Of a stretch of 64,000 nt of DNA, positions 45,685 through 54,409 are shown in pieces. The notes under the pieces are model-generated. The model had not been told where the DNA came from. It worked only from the letters and a program-made list of their open reading frames with translations, and ran no database searches. The stretch's first letter is position 1, and every line of letters begins with the position of its first letter. Both the position numbers and the translations under genes were made by a program. The stretch spans positions 1,798,001-1,862,000 of the forward strand of contig NZ_PEGF01000001.1 in the NCBI RefSeq assembly GCF_002742635.1. The letters run 5' to 3'. Origin of the DNA: Caulobacter sp. X. GTDB taxonomy: Bacteria > Pseudomonadota > Alphaproteobacteria > Caulobacterales > Caulobacteraceae.

Positions 45685-46725
45685 CTAGACCTCGAAGACG
45701 CCGCCGTTGGGGACTTGCGCGTCCGGACCGCTCGGCGGGCAGGTCAACGAGAACTTCGGGATCAGCGAGAGCAGTGAATTGAGCGCATCGTCGATCGCCT
45801 TCAGCAGGGCGCTGAAGTCCGGGATGTCGGGAATGTGGATCGTCAGATTGAGCAGGTCGCTGAGGCCCGGAATGCTCGGCAGCGAGATATTCAGGGCGCT
45901 GAGCACCTCGTTGACGAGGTCTTGAATGGGCGCCAAGGCCTCTAAGATGAAGACCGAGGCGTCTTTGAAGATGTCATAGAGACTGATGGTCACGGGATAG
46001 GGCACGGGCACCGTGATCTTGATGTTCATCAGGTCGTTCTCGAGCTGGCTCAGCAAGTCGGTGACCGGCTGCAGCACGCTCAACACGTCTTCGATCGCCG
46101 ACGCGATGGCCGAAAGCGGATTGAGGGCCTGCTCAATGGCTTTCAAGGCGCCGTAGAATTCGGCGATCACCCTGTTGGCGTCGACGAGGGCGGTGTTGAG
46201 GGTGGCCACGACGGGCTGCGCCGCCGCGGAGAAGCTGTCCAGATAGGCCAGGCCCTGGGTCTTGTAGGCGCCGTCCGGCAGGCTATTGATGCAGGAGACG
46301 ACGGCGGTGAAGTCGTGCAGGAACGTCGTCGATTCCTTCTGCACCTTGGCGACCGCGTCGATCAGGTCCTGCAGATACTTCTGGATCGTCTGCAGCCCAT
46401 CGCGCAGCGGCTTCACCTCGGCCTCGATCTCGTCGGCGGCCTTGTGGGCTGGCTTGACCTCTTCGCTGAGCGCCGTCACGGCGGTCTTCAGGCCAGCGGC
46501 GGCCTCGCCGACCTCGGGGACGACGGAGACGATCTCGAGCGCCTCGATGGTGACCGTCAGGGCTTGATCCAGCTTGGCCAGGTCGTCGTCGACGGTCTTT
46601 GAATAGCCGAGGACCTTGATGATCTCCGAGAGGTCGCCGTTCAGCTGGTTCAAGCTCGTCAGCAGCGCCTGAGCGTCCTGCGGTGTCTGGGTTAGCGTTG
46701 CGATGAAGGTGTCAGTAGCGCTCAT
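45685..46725 (-). CDS. Unrecognised helical repeat protein
   Basis: This 346-residue acidic protein has no signal peptide and almost continuous amphipathic helices rich in Leu, Ala, Asp and Ile. The C-terminal third has a regular pattern (ISLPSIPGLSDLLNLTIHIPDIPDFSALLKAIDDALNSLLSLIP), which suggests a coiled-coil or membrane-surface amphipathic array. It ends in a segment with one cysteine (SLTCPPSGPD). I know no family for it. It may be secreted without a leader, or an intracellular scaffold. Confidence 0.7.
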   Translation of the reverse strand: MSATDTFIATLTQTPQDAQALLTSLNQLNGDLSEIIKVLGYSKTVDDDLAKLDQALTVTIEALEIVSVVPEVGEAAAGLKTAVTALSEEVKPAHKAADEIEAEVKPLRDGLQTIQKYLQDLIDAVAKVQKESTTFLHDFTAVVSCINSLPDGAYKTQGLAYLDSFSAAAQPVVATLNTALVDANRVIAEFYGALKAIEQALNPLSAIASAIEDVLSVLQPVTDLLSQLENDLMNIKITVPVPYPVTISLYDIFKDASVFILEALAPIQDLVNEVLSALNISLPSIPGLSDLLNLTIHIPDIPDFSALLKAIDDALNSLLSLIPKFSLTCPPSGPDAQVPNGGVFEV

Positions 46726-47021
46726 GGCTTGAAGGCCTTTGTGGAGGTTCGTGAAGGACGCGATACCGGTTCGCAGAGGCGGACAGGTCAGCGCCGGAGC
46801 GCCGCCGCCTTCAGGAGTTGGGAGCCTAGCAAGACGGCATTCGGCTGAGCGGCCAGACCTTGCACGGGATCAACCCGACGGACGCCTGGCCCGCAGTCGC
46901 GCTTGAGCCTCGCCCCCGAAACCTCTCCACGACCCGTAAAGCTTAAGCACATTATTCTTGGTTGTAAATCCAGATTTATCCACTTATTCGGGTGTAGAGC
47001 GCGCGGTCAGGGAGCTGGAAC
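46726..47021. other. Divergent intergenic region
   Basis: This 296-bp gap separates the leftward helical protein from the rightward radical SAM gene. Its right part (about 46936-46996) is AT-rich, with runs such as TTGTAAATCCAGATTTATCC, and probably contains the radical SAM promoter. No clear -35/-10 pair or operator is seen. Confidence 0.4.
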
Positions 47022-48587
47022 ATGGACGGGACGCGCCCCACGGATCACCTCAAGCGGGGGCCGATCAGCGCCGAAGGGCGTGGGCGAAGGAGCGCTTCGA
47101 CGACGAGCGAAGCGCCGCCCGAAGCCGCGCCCTTCAGTCACGCGGCCACGCTGCCGCCATCCGCCACGCGCCTCGTCCACGCCTGCAAGGACGACCTGTT
47201 GGCGGCGTATCTCGAGGACGCCGATGCGCGGGACGTGGCGCCCCTGCGACTCCTGCCGGGCCCGTACGCCGCGCGGCGAGGCGGCGACGACATGGCGTTC
47301 CTGGAGGCCTATCTGCGCCTGGACCAGGATATCGCCGAGGCGCTTTCCGAACGTCATGCGCGACGCGTCGCGGTGTTGCTGGCCAGGCTCGAGACGGACC
47401 TCGCCGCGCTCTTGAAAGGCGAAGACAAGGTCGCTTTCGAGCGCGAAGGCGTGCGCTCGTTGCTGGCCATTCGCGACTACCCGATCGTCGCGGAGTTCTT
47501 GGGACGCATAAACGACCTGCAGGTCTCCACGCCCAATGTGGGCGACTATTCGGACCTCTTCTGCGAGAAGCCGTTCCTGACGGCGGAGATCGCCCAAGGC
47601 GGGCGCACCTTTCTCTGCTGCCCCCTGCAACTCCCGACCGCCGTGGGCGACGCCGCGGATGGCGAGTTCATGGATGTCTGGAACTCACCCCAGGCCCAGG
47701 CTGTCCGCGCCTCGATCCTGGACGGCAGCTTTTCACACTGCCGCGAGCGCACGTGCGGCGCATTGCGGACCCGCAAGCTTCCCCGGCGCTCCGACATCAC
47801 CGATCCCTACCTGCGGGCGATCATCCACGGCCGGGTGACCCATCTGCCGCGCGGGCCGACCAGCCTGACCATGAACTATGATCGCTCCTGCAACCTGGCC
47901 TGCCCGACCTGCCGCGTGGAGCTCATCACGCTGAAGGGCCAGGCCAAGGCCGCGGCGTTGGCGATCCAGGACTGGGCGACGCGAGGCGATCATCTAGCGC
48001 ATGTCGGCGTCCTCCACTTCACGGGCAGCGGCGACGCCTTCGCCAGCAGCATATTCCAGCACTTCCTGCGAGGGCTGAACGCGAACGATCATCCCAATCT
48101 GCGCATAGGACTGGGCACCAATGGCCTGTTGTTCACCCGCAAGACCTGGGACCAGCTGGGCGGAGCCGCGATCGAGGTCGCCTGCGTCTCGGTCGACGCG
48201 GCCTCGCCCCAAACCTACGCTCTCAACCGGGGCGGCGACTTCGACCTGCTGCTGACGAACCTGAAGTTCATCGGCCGGCTGCGCGCCGAGGGACAGCTCA
48301 AGCTCTACACGCTGAATTTCGTGGTCCAGGACAACAATTTCGCGGAGATGCCAGCCTTCGCCGAGCTGGGACGCGAGGTGGGCGCCGACTTCGTCTTCTT
48401 CCAGCAACTCGTGAACTGGGGGACCTTCTCGCGCGAAGCCTTCATGGAACGCGCCGTGCACTTTCCAAGTCATCCGCGCCACGCGGCGTTCCTGGAGACG
48501 CTACGCGATCCCCGCCTGGCCTCGCCCTTGATCGATCTGAACAATCTCGCCGCCCTGCGCGACGATCCGAGAGGCGGGCCCCCATGA
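47022..48587 (+). CDS. Radical SAM protein with N-terminal SPASM-like region
   Basis: This 521-residue enzyme has the [4Fe-4S]-SAM motif CNLACPTC (Cys290, Cys294, Cys297) after SLTMNYDRS. A partial TIM barrel (LHFTGSGDAFAS, GLGTNGLLF, VSVDAASPQTYALNRGG) completes the fold. Ahead of it lies a cysteine-rich SPASM-like block (FLCCPLQLP, FMDVWNSPQAQAVRASILDGSFSHCRERTCGAL) that normally follows the core. The order is therefore permuted, as in a group of radical SAM proteins linked to glycosyltransferases. Its substrate is unknown; peptide or sugar modification are both possible. AGGGAG lies before the ATG. It overlaps the next gene by four bases. Confidence 0.83.
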   Translation: MDGTRPTDHLKRGPISAEGRGRRSASTTSEAPPEAAPFSHAATLPPSATRLVHACKDDLLAAYLEDADARDVAPLRLLPGPYAARRGGDDMAFLEAYLRLDQDIAEALSERHARRVAVLLARLETDLAALLKGEDKVAFEREGVRSLLAIRDYPIVAEFLGRINDLQVSTPNVGDYSDLFCEKPFLTAEIAQGGRTFLCCPLQLPTAVGDAADGEFMDVWNSPQAQAVRASILDGSFSHCRERTCGALRTRKLPRRSDITDPYLRAIIHGRVTHLPRGPTSLTMNYDRSCNLACPTCRVELITLKGQAKAAALAIQDWATRGDHLAHVGVLHFTGSGDAFASSIFQHFLRGLNANDHPNLRIGLGTNGLLFTRKTWDQLGGAAIEVACVSVDAASPQTYALNRGGDFDLLLTNLKFIGRLRAEGQLKLYTLNFVVQDNNFAEMPAFAELGREVGADFVFFQQLVNWGTFSREAFMERAVHFPSHPRHAAFLETLRDPRLASPLIDLNNLAALRDDPRGGPP

Positions 48588-49918
48588 TGGTCTCCGTCGA
48601 AGTGCCCGTCTTCAAGGGTCGCTATCTTGAACCCTGCATCCGCTCGGTGCTGGCGCAGACGTCCGACCGCTGGCGCCTGTCCTTGGTCTGGGACGGCGGC
48701 GACCAGGATTCGCGCGAGATCCTCCTGGCTCTGCAAGCGGACCATCATCCGCGCATCCGCATCTGGTTCACCGAGAACCAGGGCATCGCCAAGGCCCGAC
48801 ATTTCCTGAGCGCCCGGACCGAGGGCGACTACATCCTGCCGCTCGATGACGACGACGAGCTTGCGCCGGAGGCGGTCGAACGGCTTCTGGACTGTGCTCG
48901 GCAAAACCCCTGGGCCAGCCTGATCCGAGCGCGTCGGTGCTTCATCGACGGCGTCGGCGCGCCCGTGGACCAGCCGCAGTGGTTCCCCTTCGCGCCGCGC
49001 GCCTATCAGCAAGGCATGGTCGCGGACGTCTTCAATCAGGCCCAGCCCTACATGATCCGTCGGTCGGCCTATCAGCGCACCGAAGGCTGGAGAGGCTATG
49101 CGGAGTTCATGGGCGCGGGCGAAGACTGCGACATGTTCCTTCAGCTCGAGGAAACGGGCCCCTTCGCGCTGCTTGACGCCGTCCTCTACCGCTATCGCCT
49201 CCACGGCGACCGGGCGAGCGAGGACCTGACGCCCGCGGCCGCCTTCGACATGTGGCGGCGCCTGGCCGACGAAGCCCTTGAGCGCATGGGCTTGCCGCTG
49301 CGTCGCACGGGTCCGCTGCCGCCCTTCCAATATGAACCGCTGGCGCGGTCGCCGCTTTCCCCGGAAGATTTTCTCTTTCTCGGCCCCCTTGGAGACGAGG
49401 CGGTCGCCGCCCTGACCACGCTGGGCTTCCAGGTCGAGACGACCCGGTCGCCCGACGATCCGGGAGAGGCCGTCGCCAAGGTCAGGGCTTCTGGCAAGGC
49501 GGGCGTGTGCCTTCTGGGCGCCGACGCGGTCCCGCGCGATCGGACGGCGGTGGAAGCGGCGATCGCCAGGCTGAACGCCGAACGGCTGGATCTGGTCGCG
49601 GCCCTGGCCGCGGAGACGACCCCGCCCGCCCGCGCGGACCTTCTGCTGATGCGCCGAGAGGTGCTGCTGGCGACCGGCGGGCTGGATCCCTGGATTCCGC
49701 CGCCCTTGCGGCTGGCGGATCTCTGGCTGCATGCGCGTCGGCGAGACTTCTCGGGCGGGGCGATCGTCGCCACCGGGCTGGAGCGCGCCGTTGGCCCGGC
49801 CTGGCGAGAAGAAGACCTGGCGCCGATAAGGGCCAAATGGGCCGGTCTGGATCGCCTGCTCGCCGAGGCGTTTGGGTCAGGCCGCCGGTCGACGGCCCGC
49901 GAGCAAGCTGTTCAGTAG
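48584..49918 (+). CDS. Glycosyltransferase family 2 with C-terminal extension
   Basis: This 444-residue GT-A enzyme starts VSVEVPVFKGRYLEPCIRSVLAQTSDRW. It has the DxD-type motif LPLDDDDEL near residue 88 and a GEDCDMFLQLEE segment near 185, typical of GT2. Residues after about 250 form a separate Ala/Leu-rich domain of unknown function. It is coupled to the radical SAM gene through an ATGA overlap, so the two act in one process. Its end overlaps a convergent gene by 42 bp. Confidence 0.85.
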   Translation: MMVSVEVPVFKGRYLEPCIRSVLAQTSDRWRLSLVWDGGDQDSREILLALQADHHPRIRIWFTENQGIAKARHFLSARTEGDYILPLDDDDELAPEAVERLLDCARQNPWASLIRARRCFIDGVGAPVDQPQWFPFAPRAYQQGMVADVFNQAQPYMIRRSAYQRTEGWRGYAEFMGAGEDCDMFLQLEETGPFALLDAVLYRYRLHGDRASEDLTPAAAFDMWRRLADEALERMGLPLRRTGPLPPFQYEPLARSPLSPEDFLFLGPLGDEAVAALTTLGFQVETTRSPDDPGEAVAKVRASGKAGVCLLGADAVPRDRTAVEAAIARLNAERLDLVAALAAETTPPARADLLLMRREVLLATGGLDPWIPPPLRLADLWLHARRRDFSGGAIVATGLERAVGPAWREEDLAPIRAKWAGLDRLLAEAFGSGRRSTAREQAVQ

Positions 49919-51142
49919 GGCCTCGGATGAGGGCGCCCGACCATAGCGGGCCATCAAGCCCTCGCGGCGGTCGGCGTATCCATCCAGAGCCGTCGCCAGC
50001 CGCTCCAGGGACAGGGGCTCGGTCTGGTCGATCTGCGGCGGATCCCAGCCCTGGTAATACCAGGCGATGATGCGCTCGCGGATGGTCGGCGCGGCCCGGA
50101 CCAGATGCCCCTGATCGAACAGGATGATCGGCCGGCCATTCCACAGCTGCATGATGATCGAGTGGGAAACCAGGTTCCAGTAGAAGCAGTACTCCGCCGC
50201 CAGCAGCAGCGCCATCGCGCGACTGAAGGCGCAGAACGGCAAGAGTTCGACATCGCGATTTTCGCCCACCAACAGGCGAACATCGCTGAGCAGTTCGGAC
50301 GGCCCCAGAAGTATGGCGCGGCGTCCCAAGCGCGTGGCGTCCTCCAACCGGTCGGCGACGACGCGCGCGAAGGCGCTGGGGCCCATGAACATGCATTGGG
50401 TCTGGTGGTCGGCCTGAGCGATCAGGAACATCCAGTAGGAAGGCTCGCCCATCCGCGCAGCCTCGAGCAATTCGGCGGGGGCCCGTAGAGCGGCGTTGAA
50501 GAACGATAGGTTGCGGTCGTCGTGCGAACGCGCTTCCAGGCCGCTCATGTCAGTGTGCGACGGGTACAGATGGGGAAGATCGCGCAGCACCGCCTCGGCT
50601 CCGCCAAGTCTGGTGCGCAGCATGTCGTCGCCCAGCTTCTTGGCCGCGCGCAATTGGGCGGGGGCGTTCTCGGGGATCTGGATCGAGATCAGCTCTTCGA
50701 TGGGCTGCCCCGGCGGCCGAGTGATGACTCCCATGAACGGATCCGCGGTGATCGTGGTCGCGCCCTGCGTCTCCGCGACAAGCAGAATGCGTTGCAAGGC
50801 CTCGGGCGAGAGCAGCCCGTGGACGGGCATCAGATAACCGGAGGCCAGGACGACGAGCCGAGGACGGTGACGATGGATCGCCTCGACGAGATCCTGCTCG
50901 CTTCTCCAGAGAGACAATCGGCCCGGAAGCACGTCGGCGTTGGTGTCATAGAGGCGCTGGCTGACGAGAACGCGCGCCTTGTGGAAGCCGGGCTGCCCCA
51001 GCACCCAGTACATGACGGTGGTCAACTCTCCGAAGTCGTTGTCCAGGATGAACAGGGTGTGCGCCGCGTCGTCTTCGAACGGCGCCGCCGCGAGGTCCTG
51101 AAGCCAGGCTTCGATAGCACGGACGGGAGGGGAAACGGGCAA
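49877..51142 (-). CDS. Unrecognised 421-residue protein, GT-B-like by appearance
   Basis: No family recognised. It has alternating hydrophobic strands and helices in two halves (HTLFILDNDFGELTTVMYWVLG, PRLVVLASGYLMPVHG, then RRAILLGPSELLSDV, MQLWNGRPIILFDQGHLVRAAPTI). The second half ends with a WNGRPIILFDQGH stretch reminiscent of donor-site loops in GT-B glycosyltransferases. The start is a TTG and no strong ribosome-binding site is seen. It lies 28 bp downstream of the methyltransferase gene in the same direction. Confidence 0.7.
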   Translation of the reverse strand: MPVSPPVRAIEAWLQDLAAAPFEDDAAHTLFILDNDFGELTTVMYWVLGQPGFHKARVLVSQRLYDTNADVLPGRLSLWRSEQDLVEAIHRHRPRLVVLASGYLMPVHGLLSPEALQRILLVAETQGATTITADPFMGVITRPPGQPIEELISIQIPENAPAQLRAAKKLGDDMLRTRLGGAEAVLRDLPHLYPSHTDMSGLEARSHDDRNLSFFNAALRAPAELLEAARMGEPSYWMFLIAQADHQTQCMFMGPSAFARVVADRLEDATRLGRRAILLGPSELLSDVRLLVGENRDVELLPFCAFSRAMALLLAAEYCFYWNLVSHSIIMQLWNGRPIILFDQGHLVRAAPTIRERIIAWYYQGWDPPQIDQTEPLSLERLATALDGYADRREGLMARYGRAPSSEALLNSLLAGRRPAA

Positions 51143-51170
51143 GGCCTGGGATCCGTCAATCGGGTGGGAG

Positions 51171-52358
51171 CTAGGGCTTGCGCCAGTAGGCGGCGGACCA
51201 GTCGACCTTGATCAAGGGGGCGTCCACCGCCTCGCGCGCCCTGAAGTCGTTGACCGCCTGGCCGCAGGGGGGAGAGTTGTAATAGTCGTCCAAGATCACA
51301 AAGCCGCCCGGCGACAGTTTGGGATAGAGGGCGGTCAAGGCGTCCATGGTCGAGCCGTAGAGGTCGCCGTCCAGCCGCATCACCGCCAGACGCTCGATCG
51401 GCGCTGACGGAAGGCTCTCGGCGAACCAGCCCGGCAGAAACCGAACCTGGTCGTCGAGCAGACCGAAACGCGCGAAATTACCGCGCACCTCCTCCAGGTC
51501 GACCGCCAGGGTCCGCCAGACCGAAAGGTCGTAGCCCCGGTCGGCCGGGTGCCGATCAAGGTCCGGCCGGGGCAATCCCTGGAAGGAGTCGGCCGCCCAT
51601 ACCGTACGGTTCGGCTCGCCATAGGCTTTCAGGATCGCGCGCATGAAGATGGCGGCGCCGCCGCGCCACACGCCCGCCTCGATCAGGTCGCCCGGCACGC
51701 CGTCGCGCATCGCCCGTTCGACACACGCCTGGATATTCTCAAGACGCGCCTCGCCAACCATGGTCAGCGCGCGCGCGGGCCAGTCCTGGCCCTGCCGGCG
51801 GGCCTCGATCGAAGGCTCTCGGGCCCGGCCGGTCAGCTTTTGGAAGAGCCGGGCCAGGCTTACGGCCGGCCGCAGCGGATGCAATTCAAGCGCCGGACCA
51901 TCGGCGCCGTCCCACAACAGATAGGTCAGGCATTTGCGAACCAGGTCCAGATAGATGGACGGTAAGTCCTCGACCCCGACCAGAGGCAGAGGCGTATCGA
52001 AGTCTCGGCGAATTCCGGCGGCCCGCAGCGCTCGCGCATGAGCCTGGGTCTCTTCGGCCCCGGCGGGATCGCCGCTGCGCCGTTGGAGATCGGCCAGCTT
52101 GTCGAGCAGAATGGTGTTCAGCGGCTCGCGTTCCAGCGCTGCGAGATAACTCTGAGCCGCCGGAACGGCCTGGTCGGCGCGCGCGCGGGCGTCGCCGAGC
52201 GCTTGGAAGAGGCCCGCGATATCCGGAGTCTCGAGCGCCGCCCGCTCATAGAGCGTGAGAGCCTCGTCCCAACGGCCGGCCCTGGCCAGTCTTCCGGCGG
52301 CCTCAAAAACCTCGCCGGTTTGGCTGTCCTCCGCGGAAGGATCTCCGTTCTGGTCCAC
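51171..52358 (-). CDS. TylF/macrocin O-methyltransferase-like protein with TPR-type N-terminus
   Basis: This protein of about 395 residues has a tetratricopeptide-like helical region at about 15-115 (LARAGRWDEALTLYERAALE, PAAQSYLAALEREPLNTILL) and a TylF-type SAM methyltransferase from about 190. Motifs are DLIEAGVWRGGAAIFMRAIL, WAADSFQGLPRPD, VMRLDGDLYGSTMDALTALYPKL and GGFVILDDY. TylF-family enzymes methylate sugar hydroxyls in a metal-dependent way. I chose the GTG at 52356-52358 because AGGGG is five bases upstream; another GTG six bases earlier is also possible. It probably methylates a sugar added by the neighbouring glycosyltransferases. Confidence 0.8.
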   Translation of the reverse strand: MDQNGDPSAEDSQTGEVFEAAGRLARAGRWDEALTLYERAALETPDIAGLFQALGDARARADQAVPAAQSYLAALEREPLNTILLDKLADLQRRSGDPAGAEETQAHARALRAAGIRRDFDTPLPLVGVEDLPSIYLDLVRKCLTYLLWDGADGPALELHPLRPAVSLARLFQKLTGRAREPSIEARRQGQDWPARALTMVGEARLENIQACVERAMRDGVPGDLIEAGVWRGGAAIFMRAILKAYGEPNRTVWAADSFQGLPRPDLDRHPADRGYDLSVWRTLAVDLEEVRGNFARFGLLDDQVRFLPGWFAESLPSAPIERLAVMRLDGDLYGSTMDALTALYPKLSPGGFVILDDYYNSPPCGQAVNDFRAREAVDAPLIKVDWSAAYWRKP

Positions 52359-52499
52359 CCACACCCCTCAGCCTCGAAGTCGGCGAGCGCCCCGTCGACA
52401 CTGCGAACCAAGGGTAAAATTAACGCCATAAGTTGCAAGAACGAAGAATGGAATTTTCAGGTTGTCAGCCGATCAAGAACCGACCGCGAAGGCGTTAGG

Positions 52500-52628
52500 T
52501 AGCCAATCGAACCGGAGCGAATGGACAGAGAAACTTCTGGCGTGTCGCGACAACTTAACGCCGTGTGGCTAACCCATTGAAACGGAACGAAGTGGCAAAT
52601 TCGCCAACTTGGGGCCACAACTTAACGC
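52500..52628. repeat. Degenerate tandem duplication, period 70 bp
   Basis: TAGCCAATCGAACCGGAGCGAA (opening of unit 1 at 52500) is echoed by a similar stretch at 52570. Both units end with the identical CAACTTAACGC (52551-52561 and 52618-52628). The rest has diverged. The units may be duplicated ends of an insertion element. Confidence 0.55.
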
Positions 52629-52679
52629 TGGCCCAGAAACCCCACCCGACAAGCTGACGCTGTCCTCGAACCCCAAGCC

Positions 52680-52763
52680 CGCCTGAAGCGCCTCTCGTTC
52701 AAGCGTCATCGGTTTCCGCCTGAGATCATCCGGCACGCGATCTGGCTCTATTTCCGCTTCAAC
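52680..52763 (+). pseudogene. IS6-family transposase fragment
   Basis: One frame reads RLKRLSFKRHRFPPEIIRHA then IWLYFRFN, which matches the N-terminal start of IS6-family transposases (FK-x-RHFP-x-E-I-I pattern followed by W-x-Y-x-R-Y). After residue 28 the similarity is lost. No DDE catalytic residues or complete terminal repeats are present, so this is a remnant. Confidence 0.6.
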
Positions 52764-52821
52764 CGATTTCCTCGCGGACGCTTTCAAGGGCGCGCCGCCC
52801 TGGGACCGCTAAACCTAGCCA

Positions 52822-53835
52822 TCATGCGCCTCTCGGTAAGGGCGCGGCCGGGTGGACCAAGCCAGCCTGACGGAGCTCGCGCCAGAAGTCAGCAGGGACG
52901 ACGGCGTCCAGAGCAGCGCGATCCTCGGAGATGCGGCTGGGGCGGCTCGCGCCCGGAATGACGGCGGCGACGGCGGGATTGGCCAGCGAGAACTGCAGAC
53001 CCGCCGCCTTCATGCTGACGCCGTATCGATCGGCGATGGCCTTGATGCGGGCGACCTTGTCGAGGATCGCCGGGCCGGCGGGGGCGTATTCGAAGTTCGG
53101 TCCGCCAACCAGAGCGCCCGAGCTATAGGGGCCGCCGACGACGATCCCCAGGCCGCGCTCGGCGACCTTGGGCGTCACCCGTTGCAGGGCGCGGTCATGA
53201 TCGAGCAGCGTGTAGCGTCCGGCCAGCAGGAAGACGTTCGGGCGGGGCGCGTCCAGAGCCAGCAACAGCTCGATCGGTTCGACGTGATTGACGCCGAGAC
53301 CCCAGCCCTTGATGACGCCCTCGTCCTTGAGCCGATCCAGCGCCTTGAAGGCGCCCAGGCGCGCGGTCTCGAAGGCGCCGAGCCATGCGTCGCCATAGAA
53401 GTCCTGCGCCAGGTCGTGGACGAAAACGAGGTCAATGCGATCGGTGCGCAGCCGCTTCAGGCTGCCCTCGATCGAGCGGTAGGTTCCGTCCTCGGAATAG
53501 TCGTTCACGACCTTGTTCGGACGGCCATGCTGGAAGACGCCGCTTTTTTCGCCGAGATCGCGGTCTTGCGGGGACTCGACTTCGTCCAGAATGATCCGGC
53601 CCACCTTGGTGCTGATGACGTACTGGTCGCGAGGCTTGTCCGCCAGCGCCTCGCCCATGCGCAATTCGGCGAGGCCCGCCCCGTACAAGGGGGCATTGTC
53701 GAAGTAGCGGATGCCATCGTTCCAGGCGGCTTCCACCGTCGCCAGGGCTTCCTGGTCGGGAATGTCGCGGAACATGTTGCCCAGAGGGGCGGCGCCAAAT
53801 CCAAGCTTGCTGGGCAAGAGCGTGTTCACGGTCAT
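52822..53835 (-). CDS. Aldo/keto reductase
   Basis: This 337-residue TIM-barrel oxidoreductase uses NADPH. The catalytic tetrad is visible as Asp and Tyr in YFDNAPLYGAG, Lys in YVISTKVGR and His in LVFVHDL. It resembles the D-threo-aldose 1-dehydrogenase (fucose dehydrogenase) branch, with PLGNMFRDI early and VVGGPYSSGAL late. I start at ATG 53833-53835, which has AAAGG nine bases upstream; a longer frame overlaps the AraC gene. It is probably co-transcribed with the AraC-type regulator 31 bp upstream. Confidence 0.88.
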   Translation of the reverse strand: MTVNTLLPSKLGFGAAPLGNMFRDIPDQEALATVEAAWNDGIRYFDNAPLYGAGLAELRMGEALADKPRDQYVISTKVGRIILDEVESPQDRDLGEKSGVFQHGRPNKVVNDYSEDGTYRSIEGSLKRLRTDRIDLVFVHDLAQDFYGDAWLGAFETARLGAFKALDRLKDEGVIKGWGLGVNHVEPIELLLALDAPRPNVFLLAGRYTLLDHDRALQRVTPKVAERGLGIVVGGPYSSGALVGGPNFEYAPAGPAILDKVARIKAIADRYGVSMKAAGLQFSLANPAVAAVIPGASRPSRISEDRAALDAVVPADFWRELRQAGLVHPAAPLPRGA

Positions 53836-53866
53836 CTTGGGAGCCTTTCGATGGAGGGGTGAGCAG

Positions 53867-54250
53867 TCAAATCGCAATCATGTTCTCGCGACGCCACCGG
53901 CGAGGCGTGTCGCCGACGAAAGCGTGAAAAAGCCGCGACATGTGGGCCTGGTCGCAGAAGCCGCTGTCCAGGGCGATTTCGCAGAGCGGCGCGCGGCTCT
54001 GCCGCATCAGGGCCTTGGCGCGATCGAGGCGGGTGCGGATCATGTATTCGCACGGCGGGAGCCCGAAGCTGCCCCTGAAGCGACGAGAAAACTGGCTGAT
54101 GCTGAGACCGACCAGACTGGCCAGCTCCGGCGTCCTGATCGGCCGGCCGAGATGTTCCTCGACGTATCGCAGCACCTTGCGCTCCTGCCACGGGGTGAGC
54201 GCCAATGTCCGTCCGCCGACGGCGTCCCGGCCTTTGTCGACAATACCCAT
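53867..54250 (-). CDS. AraC-type DNA-binding protein (HTH domain only)
   Basis: This 127-residue protein consists essentially of the two helix-turn-helix motifs of AraC. The first is LASLVGLSISQFSRRFRGSFG and the second is CEIALDSGFCDQAHMSRLFHAFVGDTPRRWRR. The usual N-terminal ligand-binding domain is missing, as in SoxS/MarA-type activators. I use the ATG at 54248-54250, preceded by GGGGATG, because the longer frame runs antisense through the sigma gene. It probably regulates the aldo/keto reductase gene downstream. Confidence 0.85.
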   Translation of the reverse strand: MGIVDKGRDAVGGRTLALTPWQERKVLRYVEEHLGRPIRTPELASLVGLSISQFSRRFRGSFGLPPCEYMIRTRLDRAKALMRQSRAPLCEIALDSGFCDQAHMSRLFHAFVGDTPRRWRRENMIAI

Positions 54251-54307
54251 CCTACATCCCCAATCTCTGCGCCCCTCCTCCCGGTCGAACGCAGGTCGCT
54301 GAAATTT

Positions 54308-54334
54308 CCTCACCGTCTTGCGGCGAAGGTGAGG
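54308..54334. promoter_or_regulatory. Inverted repeat upstream of the FecI-type gene
   Basis: CCTCACC and GGTGAGG are perfect 7-bp arms around 13 bases, in the divergent region between the AraC and sigma genes. It is a possible operator or leader hairpin. Confidence 0.35.
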
Positions 54335-54409
54335 GCTTCGCGCGCGGCTGCGTTCCGCCCTTATGACCACGCATCTCTCCTGGTCGTTGGACAGGCGGCG
54401 GAGTCTCTG

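Larger units (their letters stand above)
52359..52821. other. Gene-free region with decayed repeats and an IS6-like fragment
   Basis: This 463-bp stretch has unusually mixed composition. It holds the degenerate 70-bp-period repeat and the transposase fragment listed below, and nothing else that looks coding. It appears to be an old insertion scar. Confidence 0.6.

Noticed and set aside
51601-51610. A third ACCGTACGGT, identical to the TetR operator core
   Set aside because: It lies inside the coding sequence of the TylF-like methyltransferase, with no promoter context, and is probably a chance match.
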